This document shows, in pieces, positions 59,435-64,000 of a stretch of DNA of 64,000 bases. Position 1 is the stretch's first letter. The number at the start of each line of letters is the position of its first letter. The translations under genes were made by a program, and so were the position numbers. This DNA is from Streptomyces sp. NBC_00078. Lineage in GTDB: Bacteria; Actinomycetota; Actinomycetes; Streptomycetales; Streptomycetaceae. Location: NCBI RefSeq assembly GCF_026343335.1, contig NZ_JAPELX010000001.1:7998001-8062000 (forward strand). The letters are read 5' to 3'. The notes below the pieces were generated by a model. The model was not told the origin of the DNA. It was given only the letters and a program-made list of their open reading frames with translations, and ran no database searches.

Positions 59435-60161
59435 ACCGCGGCTGACGGCGCTCGAGGAAAGCGGCGACGCCCTCCACGGTGTCGCCGCTGCCGCGCGCCT
59501 GCTCCGTCCAGTGCGCGTCCCGGTCGCCGCGCCCGCTCGCGAACTCCTTCGCCGCGGCCTGGGTGAGCTGTGAGCGGGACACCAGGATCCGGGTGAACTC
59601 CCCAACCCGCTTGGCGAGTTCGCCCTCGGGCAGCACCTCGTCCAGCAGACCGGTGCGCAGCGCCCGCCCGGCGTCGATCAACTCGCCGGAGAACAACAGG
59701 TACTTCGCGGTCGCCGGACCCACCAGCGACACCAGCCGCCGGGTGGAGGACGCCGGATACACGATCCCGAGCTTCGCCGGAGTCACCCCGAACAGCGACC
59801 CCTCCTCGGCGAACCGCAGGTCGCAGGCTGCCGCCAGCTGGGACCCGCCGCCGACACAGTGCCCGCGGACCGCGGCCAGCGTCGGCTTCGGGAAGGCGGC
59901 AAGGGCCTCCTCGGCACGCACCGCGAGCGTCTGCGCCTCCTCCGGCGACCCCCGCAGCGTGGAGATGTCGGCACCCGCGCAGAACGTCCCGCCCTCCCCG
60001 GTCAGCACCAGCGCCCGTACGCCCGGGTCGGCAGCGAGGGAGTGGAGCAGCGGCGGCAGGGCGGCCCACATGGCGGCCGTCATGGCGTTGCGCTTGGCCG
60101 GGTGGTGGATGACGACGGTGGCGACCGCGTCGGTGACGCCGTGCAGCAGCTGGGGCTCCAT
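59406..60161 (-). CDS. Enoyl-CoA hydratase/isomerase
   Basis: A 251-residue crotonase-family protein. The oxyanion-hole blocks are GTFCAGADISTL and AVRGHCVGGGSQLAAACDL, and FGVTPAKLGIVYPASSTRRL follows. Where classical hydratases have a Glu pair, the second region reads AKLGIVYP, so the reaction (hydratase or isomerase) is uncertain. The start MEPQLLHGVT was chosen to open the fold. It is the divergent partner of the regulatory ATPase gene. Confidence 0.87.
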   Translation of the reverse strand: MEPQLLHGVTDAVATVVIHHPAKRNAMTAAMWAALPPLLHSLAADPGVRALVLTGEGGTFCAGADISTLRGSPEEAQTLAVRAEEALAAFPKPTLAAVRGHCVGGGSQLAAACDLRFAEEGSLFGVTPAKLGIVYPASSTRRLVSLVGPATAKYLLFSGELIDAGRALRTGLLDEVLPEGELAKRVGEFTRILVSRSQLTQAAAKEFASGRGDRDAHWTEQARGSGDTVEGVAAFLERRQPRFTWSVPGRG

Positions 60162-60329
60162 GGGCCGGATGCTAGTGCCCCACCCGGCGAACGCACGATC
60201 AAGGAGTCGGCCGCAGGTCCCGCGGATCACGACGACCCCCGGGATGAGGCGGACGAGAAGGCGGCCAAACCCGTACAACCCGAATAGTTCGCGAAGTCGG
60301 CTGAAGGGGGACAGGAGTAGTCCCACAAC

Positions 60330-60386
60330 TGACCGTGTCATACGCCAACGGTCATAAGTGCTCGATACCTGCTGACTTCTGGTCAG
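60330..60386. promoter_or_regulatory. Dyads in the 300-bp hydratase/ATPase gap
   Basis: An inverted repeat tgaccgt (60330-60336)/acggtca (60348-60354) and a second, ctgac (60372-60376)/gtcag (60382-60386), lie in the middle of the divergent gap (60162-60461). The gap holds no gene I can see. They may be operators for one or both genes. Confidence 0.4.
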
Positions 60387-60461
60387 TCCTCCGGGGTGGA
60401 GCGGGTCGTTATCAACACTCGACGGGTGGTGACAATCGAGCGCAAGGGGGGCGACCGGACG

Positions 60462-60977
60462 ATGGACAACCACGGGCGCGGGTCCGGCCCACGCCCAGAA
60501 GGCGACGCCTACGCCGACGAGCCCCGTGACCCGGGGCCTGCGGACCCGCTGCCGTACGAAGGTGTCTGGAGGTTCACCGCTCCCGCCGTCGACGCCTCCG
60601 TCCCGCAGGCGCGACACGCCGTACGGGACCTGCTGTACCGCCAGGGTGTGCCCGTCTCCGACGACCTCGTCCACGGTCTGCTGCTGATCGTCTCGGAACT
60701 GGTCACGAACGCCGTCCGGCACGCGGCCCTGCTGTCGCCGGTACTTGCCGTGGAGGTCGCCGTCGGCGCCGAGTGGGTGCGGGTGTCGGTGGAGGACAAC
60801 CACCCCTACCGCCCCACCGCCCTGGAGGCCGACCACGGCCAGACCGGCGGGCGAGGACTGCTCCTGGTGAGCGAGGTCACCCGGGAGGCGGGCGGGGTGT
60901 GCGACGTCGAGCACACGTCGAGCGGCGGCAAGGTGATCTGGGCCGCCCTGCCGCTCAAACCCGTACGGGTGCTCTGA
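60462..60977 (+). CDS. Anti-sigma-factor-like ATP-binding protein (HATPase_c)
   Basis: A 171-residue single-domain GHKL ATPase resembling RsbW/SpoIIAB-type anti-sigma kinases, very numerous in Streptomyces. N box ELVTNAVRHA, G1-like VEDNHPYRP and G2-like GGRGLLLVSEV are visible. An N-terminal acidic, Pro-rich tail of about 30 residues precedes it. The ATG at 60462 follows a gggggg run; earlier in-frame GTGs add non-conserved residues. The partner sigma factor is not adjacent. It ends 6 bp from the idi gene, convergently. Confidence 0.83.
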   Translation: MDNHGRGSGPRPEGDAYADEPRDPGPADPLPYEGVWRFTAPAVDASVPQARHAVRDLLYRQGVPVSDDLVHGLLLIVSELVTNAVRHAALLSPVLAVEVAVGAEWVRVSVEDNHPYRPTALEADHGQTGGRGLLLVSEVTREAGGVCDVEHTSSGGKVIWAALPLKPVRVL

Positions 60978-60983
60978 AGGGGA

Positions 60984-61577
60984 TCACCAGCCCGCCGACT
61001 GGCCGGTCAGCTCCTTGACCGCCGGACGGGCGGCGTCCAGCACGGTCATGAACCAGGACGAGAACGTGTCCTTCGCATGCCGCTCGGCCAGCTCCTCGGG
61101 GCTCACGAAGGCCGTCGCGCCGACCTCCTCCGGGTCCGGACGCAGCGGGGACTGCACCAGTCCGACGAACAGGTGGTTGTACTCCTGCTCGACCAGGCCC
61201 GACTCCGGGTCGGGGTGGTTGTAGCGGACGGTGCCCGCCTCGGCGAGCAGCGAGGGCGACACACCCAGCTCCTCGTACGTCCGCCGGGCGGCTGCCGCGA
61301 AGGGCGCCTCGCCCGGGTAGGGGTGGCCGCAGCAGGTGTTGGACCACACGCCGGGGGAGTGGTACTTGCCCTGCGCCCGCTGCTGCAGCAGCAGCCGCCC
61401 GCGCTCGTCGAAGAGGAAGACGGAGAAGGCGCGGTGCAGCTGCCCCGGCGGCTGGTGGGCGGCGAGCTTCTCCGCGGTGCCGATCGTGACGCCGTCCTCG
61501 TCGACCAGTTCCAGCAAAATCGCGTCTGCGGTGCCGTTCGACGGACTGTGCGTCGCGGTGGCAGGTGTGATCGGCAT
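60984..61577 (-). CDS. idi: Isopentenyl-diphosphate delta-isomerase, type 1
   Basis: A 197-residue Nudix-type isomerase that interconverts IPP and DMAPP for isoprenoid synthesis. The catalytic Cys is in SNTCCGHPYPGE, the metal-binding Nudix-like helix is AAARRTYEELGV, and LVEQEYNHLFVG supplies the conserved Glu and His. The start MPITPATAT was taken because gaagg lies 6 bp before it; an ATG two codons upstream lacks spacing. The 255-bp upstream gap includes a 10-codon ORF (MQPSGATLRR) that may be chance. Confidence 0.94.
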   Translation of the reverse strand: MPITPATATHSPSNGTADAILLELVDEDGVTIGTAEKLAAHQPPGQLHRAFSVFLFDERGRLLLQQRAQGKYHSPGVWSNTCCGHPYPGEAPFAAAARRTYEELGVSPSLLAEAGTVRYNHPDPESGLVEQEYNHLFVGLVQSPLRPDPEEVGATAFVSPEELAERHAKDTFSSWFMTVLDAARPAVKELTGQSAGW

Positions 61578-61832
61578 ACCCATCCTTCACATCGGTCTTC
61601 GCGCCCCAAGTGTGCCGCACGAATCCGGCACTCCCGGCACTTCACAGCACGCCCGCATGTCCCGCGCGCGGCGCGGGACGCGGCCGTCACCGGTCACATG
61701 CCGGAAGAGGGGCCCGGTAGTTGATCGTGCCCGGTGGGATCAGCGGGGAACCGTCCGGGCAGTGCTGTGAGGCTTAACGACGCAGGGTCGCGCCGGAGGG
61801 CTGCATTTCGGCCAGGGGGCGCCTCATCTGCC

Positions 61833-62774
61833 TCAATGACACACCTTCACCTCGTGCTCCGCGTGCCCGCCCGGCTCCAGCTGGAAGGTGCAGTGCGCCA
61901 CGTCGAAGTGGTCGCCCAGGCACCCCTGGAGCTCGTGGAGCATCTTCTCGTGGCCGATCGCACTGAGGACGTCGGAGTGGACGACCACGTGCGCGGAGAG
62001 CACCGGCATGCCGGAGGTGATCGTCCAGGCATGCAGGTCGTGTACGTCCTCGACGCCGTCCAGGGCCAGGATGTGAGCGCGTACGTCCGCCATGTCGACG
62101 CCCCTGGGGGCCGCCTCCAGCAGCACGTCCAGGGTCTCGCGCAGCAGCTTGAAGGTACGCGGCACGATCATCAGGCCGATGACCAGCGAGGCGATCGGGT
62201 CGGCGGTCTGCCAGCCGGTGGCGAGGATCACCACAGCCGAGATGATCACCGCGAGCGAGCCGAGCGCGTCCGCGGCCACCTCAAGGAAAGCCCCACGCAC
62301 GTTCAGGCTCTCCGACTGGCCGCGCACCAACAGCGTCAGCGAGATCATGTTGGCGACCAGACCGATCAGACCGAACACGATGGTCAGCCCGCCCTCGGTG
62401 TCGGCGGGCGTGACGAACCGCTGGATCGCCTCGTACAGGACATAGCCGCCGACCCCGAGCAGCAGCAGGCAGTTGGCGAGCGCGGCGAGGATCTCGGCGC
62501 GGGCGTAGCCGAAGGTGCGGTTCCCGGTCGGGGGGCGGTTGGCGAAGTGGATGGCGAACAGAGCCATTCCGAGGCCGAGCGCGTCGGTCGCCATGTGGGC
62601 GGCGTCCGCGATCAGCGCGAGCGAGTCCGCGAGCAGACCGCCGGCGATCTCGACGACCATGACGCTGAGCGTGATCGACAGCGCCACACGCAGCCGCCCG
62701 CGGTACGCCGCCGCAGCCGTGCCGGTGGGCGGCGCATGCCCGTGCCCATGCCCATGATCGTGCCCAGCCCCCAT
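61833..62774 (-). CDS. Cation diffusion facilitator (CzcD/ZitB-like) metal exporter
   Basis: A 313-residue CDF transporter. A His-rich N terminus (HDHGHGHGHA) precedes six helices; the metal site is in SLALIADAAHMATDALGL and VAADALGSLAVII (two HxxxD/DxxxD-like pairs), and the cytoplasmic C-terminal ferredoxin-like domain starts near VEDVHDLHAW and ends with a His/Cys-containing tail (HEVKVCH). It exports zinc or a similar divalent ion in exchange for protons. No metal regulator is adjacent. Confidence 0.93.
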   Translation of the reverse strand: MGAGHDHGHGHGHAPPTGTAAAAYRGRLRVALSITLSVMVVEIAGGLLADSLALIADAAHMATDALGLGMALFAIHFANRPPTGNRTFGYARAEILAALANCLLLLGVGGYVLYEAIQRFVTPADTEGGLTIVFGLIGLVANMISLTLLVRGQSESLNVRGAFLEVAADALGSLAVIISAVVILATGWQTADPIASLVIGLMIVPRTFKLLRETLDVLLEAAPRGVDMADVRAHILALDGVEDVHDLHAWTITSGMPVLSAHVVVHSDVLSAIGHEKMLHELQGCLGDHFDVAHCTFQLEPGGHAEHEVKVCH

Positions 62775-62879
62775 GACAGCCGCCCTCCTACGCGTTGATC
62801 CGGAACAGCCCGCCCGGGATCACAGTGAACTACGGGTGGGGGGTACTGGGCAACGCGGCACTGAACACCGTTGTCATGT

Positions 62880-62913
62880 GCCCTGACCTGCGCAAACGAT
62901 TGCAGGTCAGGGC
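62880..62913. terminator. Hairpin terminator between galE and the CDF gene
   Basis: A perfect 12-bp stem gccctgacctgc (62880-62891) and gcaggtcagggc (62902-62913) with a 10-base loop. It lies downstream of galE, which is transcribed leftward, and upstream of the CDF gene. Confidence 0.85.
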
Positions 62914-62929
62914 GCCCTCAGCTCCCTTG

Positions 62930-62959
62930 CCTCGGTGTCACCGGCCTCGGTGTCACCGG
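62930..62959. repeat. 15-bp tandem duplication at the galE 3' end
   Basis: cctcggtgtcaccgg occurs twice in direct succession (62930-62944 and 62945-62959). The galE stop (62953-62955) lies in the second copy, so a slippage event here moves or duplicates the stop region without changing the enzyme core. Confidence 0.75.
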
Positions 62960-63918
62960 CCGTGGTGCAGCAGCCAGCCCCGCCATGCCGAATCGACCAT
63001 CTCGCGCACCCCGCGCCGGGCGGCCCAGCCCAGCTCCTCGGCGGCCCGGGCGGCGGAGGCGACCGCGCGGGGTGCGTCTCCCGGGCGGCGCGTCTCGACG
63101 AGGGGCGGCCTGCGGTCGCCGCTGACCTCGCCGATGACGGTGATCAGCTCGCGGACGGAGACGCCCTCGCCGCGGCCGATGTTCACGGTGAGGTCACCGC
63201 TGCGGTCGGCGAGCCGCCGGGCCGCCGCCAGATGCGCCTCGGCCAGGTCGGCGACATGGATGTAGTCGCGGATGCAGGTGCCGTCCGGTGTCGGATAGTC
63301 ATCGCCGAAGATCCTGGGGGCCTCGTTCCGGGTGAGCCGGTCGAAGACCATGGGGACGATGTTGAAGACACCCGTGTCGGCCAGCTCGGGCGCGGCCGCC
63401 CCCGCCACGTTGAAATAGCGCAGGCAGACCGTCGAGATGCCGTGCGCCCGGCCCGCCGCCCGGACCAGCCACTCGCCGGTGAGCTTGGTCTCGCCGTACG
63501 GGTTCACCGGCGCGCACGCGGTGTCCTCCGTGATCAGTCCGACGTCCGGGTTGCCGTACACCGCCGCCGACGAGGAGAACAGGAACTTCCCCACCCCGGC
63601 CTCCGCGGCCGTCTCCAGGAGCGTGGCGAGACCGCCGACGTTCTCCCGGTAGTAGCGGGTGGGCTGCGCCACGGACTCGGCGACCTGCTTGCGTGCCGCC
63701 AGGTGTACGACGCCACTCACCCCGTACTCGGCGAAGACCCGCTTCAGCAGGTCGCCGTCGAGCGACGAGCCCTCGACGAGCGGGACGCCCGCCGGCAGCC
63801 GTGCGGGGTATCCGGCCGAGAGGTCGTCGAGCGCCACGACGCGCTCCCCGGCGTCGGTCATGGCCCGCACCACATGGGCCCCGATGTATCCCGCTCCGCC
63901 TGTGATCAGCCATGTCAT
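62953..63918 (-). CDS. galE: UDP-glucose 4-epimerase
   Basis: A 321-residue extended SDR epimerase. LITGGAGYIGAHVVRAM is the NAD motif; SSSAAVYGNP and NPYGETKLTGEWL supply Ser, Tyr and Lys of the active site; GTCIRDYIHVADLAEAH is the family-specific substrate block. It interconverts UDP-glucose and UDP-galactose for cell-wall sugars or galactose use. The start MTWLITGG leaves no room for a longer N terminus. Upstream the window ends after 82 bases without a visible gene. Confidence 0.93.
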   Translation of the reverse strand: MTWLITGGAGYIGAHVVRAMTDAGERVVALDDLSAGYPARLPAGVPLVEGSSLDGDLLKRVFAEYGVSGVVHLAARKQVAESVAQPTRYYRENVGGLATLLETAAEAGVGKFLFSSSAAVYGNPDVGLITEDTACAPVNPYGETKLTGEWLVRAAGRAHGISTVCLRYFNVAGAAAPELADTGVFNIVPMVFDRLTRNEAPRIFGDDYPTPDGTCIRDYIHVADLAEAHLAAARRLADRSGDLTVNIGRGEGVSVRELITVIGEVSGDRRPPLVETRRPGDAPRAVASAARAAEELGWAARRGVREMVDSAWRGWLLHHGR

Positions 63919-64000
63919 GGTCGCCCACCCTATGCCGAGGGCGAAAGGCGTTCCTTAATGTCCCCGATGCCTGATGTGGGTATCGCGGTTTGTGGGCGGG

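Noticed and set aside
61578..61832. Missing gene upstream of idi, including a 10-codon ORF
   Set aside because: No frame of protein-like composition; the short ORF has no clear ribosome site.
1..64000. Biosynthetic gene cluster, anti-phage system or prophage
   Set aside because: Looked for polyketide, NRPS, terpene synthase, restriction, CBASS, toxin-antitoxin and integrase genes; the macro-domain relic and idi alone do not make such a system.
1..64000. tRNA, rRNA or attachment site
   Set aside because: No cloverleaf or rRNA-like stretch seen by eye; a tRNA scan would be needed to exclude one fully.

Overview
This is a high-GC actinomycete chromosome segment, almost certainly Streptomyces. 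The grounds are extreme GC-third-position bias, GTG/TTG starts, many 4-bp start/stop overlaps, and Streptomyces-typical genes (an SsgA-like sporulation protein, a WhiB-like protein, DUF2510, a GolPH3-like protein, an LPFR peptide, an SCO6745-family protein). From memory, the gene order follows the S. coelicolor SCO6697-SCO6753 region: pca operon and pcaV, DNA ligase and PolD, laccase position, wblJ, ABC-F, ssgD, nfi, SCO6745, idi. No search was run to confirm this.

Layout. 1-7.6 kb: partial transporter, PAP2 protein and divergent TetR, DUF2510 membrane protein, a decayed anmK, a large NTPase resembling LuxR-type regulators but without the DNA-binding end, and an SDR. 7.7-14.8 kb: a complete protocatechuate branch of the beta-ketoadipate pathway, pcaIJFHGBL, in one tightly overlapping leftward operon with the divergent MarR repressor pcaV. 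14.8-22 kb: DUF3048 lipoprotein, zinc alcohol dehydrogenase, divergent ATP-dependent ligase and LigD-type polymerase (NHEJ pair), two gene scars (laccase and DUF1080 ends), LacI regulator and VOC protein. 22-32 kb: WhiB-like protein, acyl-ACP desaturase with a 15-bp repeat array upstream, DDAH, an ABC-F ATPase with a structured leader and a 20-codon leader ORF, GolPH3-like protein, SsgD-like protein, endonuclease V and small proteins. 32-38 kb: a rightward fatty/branched acyl-CoA degradation operon (CaiB-type CoA transferase, acyl-CoA dehydrogenase, thiolase, FadB). 38-53.7 kb: ACT protein, MerR, asparagine-type permease, a collapsed macro-domain ORF coupled to a PfkB kinase, two secreted peptidases, amino-acid oxidase, a second ABC-F, DUF1003, and Tex.

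The most unusual object lies at 53,797-56,559. It is a 2.76-kb segment bounded by TGTG...CACA inverted ends with a 5-bp direct duplication (ccggg). Each end carries several copies of a 20-bp repeat, an arrangement like IS21-family ends, but the inside holds a TetR regulator and two short-chain dehydrogenases with no transposase. It looks like a non-autonomous cargo element inserted between tex and a small LPFR peptide gene. The right part (56.5-64 kb) is ordinary chromosome: SCO6745-family protein, a GlxA-type regulator with a DJ-1/PfpI neighbour, enoyl-CoA hydratase, an anti-sigma-like ATPase, idi, a CDF metal exporter and galE.

No rRNA, tRNA, CRISPR array, replication origin or intact insertion sequence was seen. 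All function calls are from reading the sequence and family knowledge.
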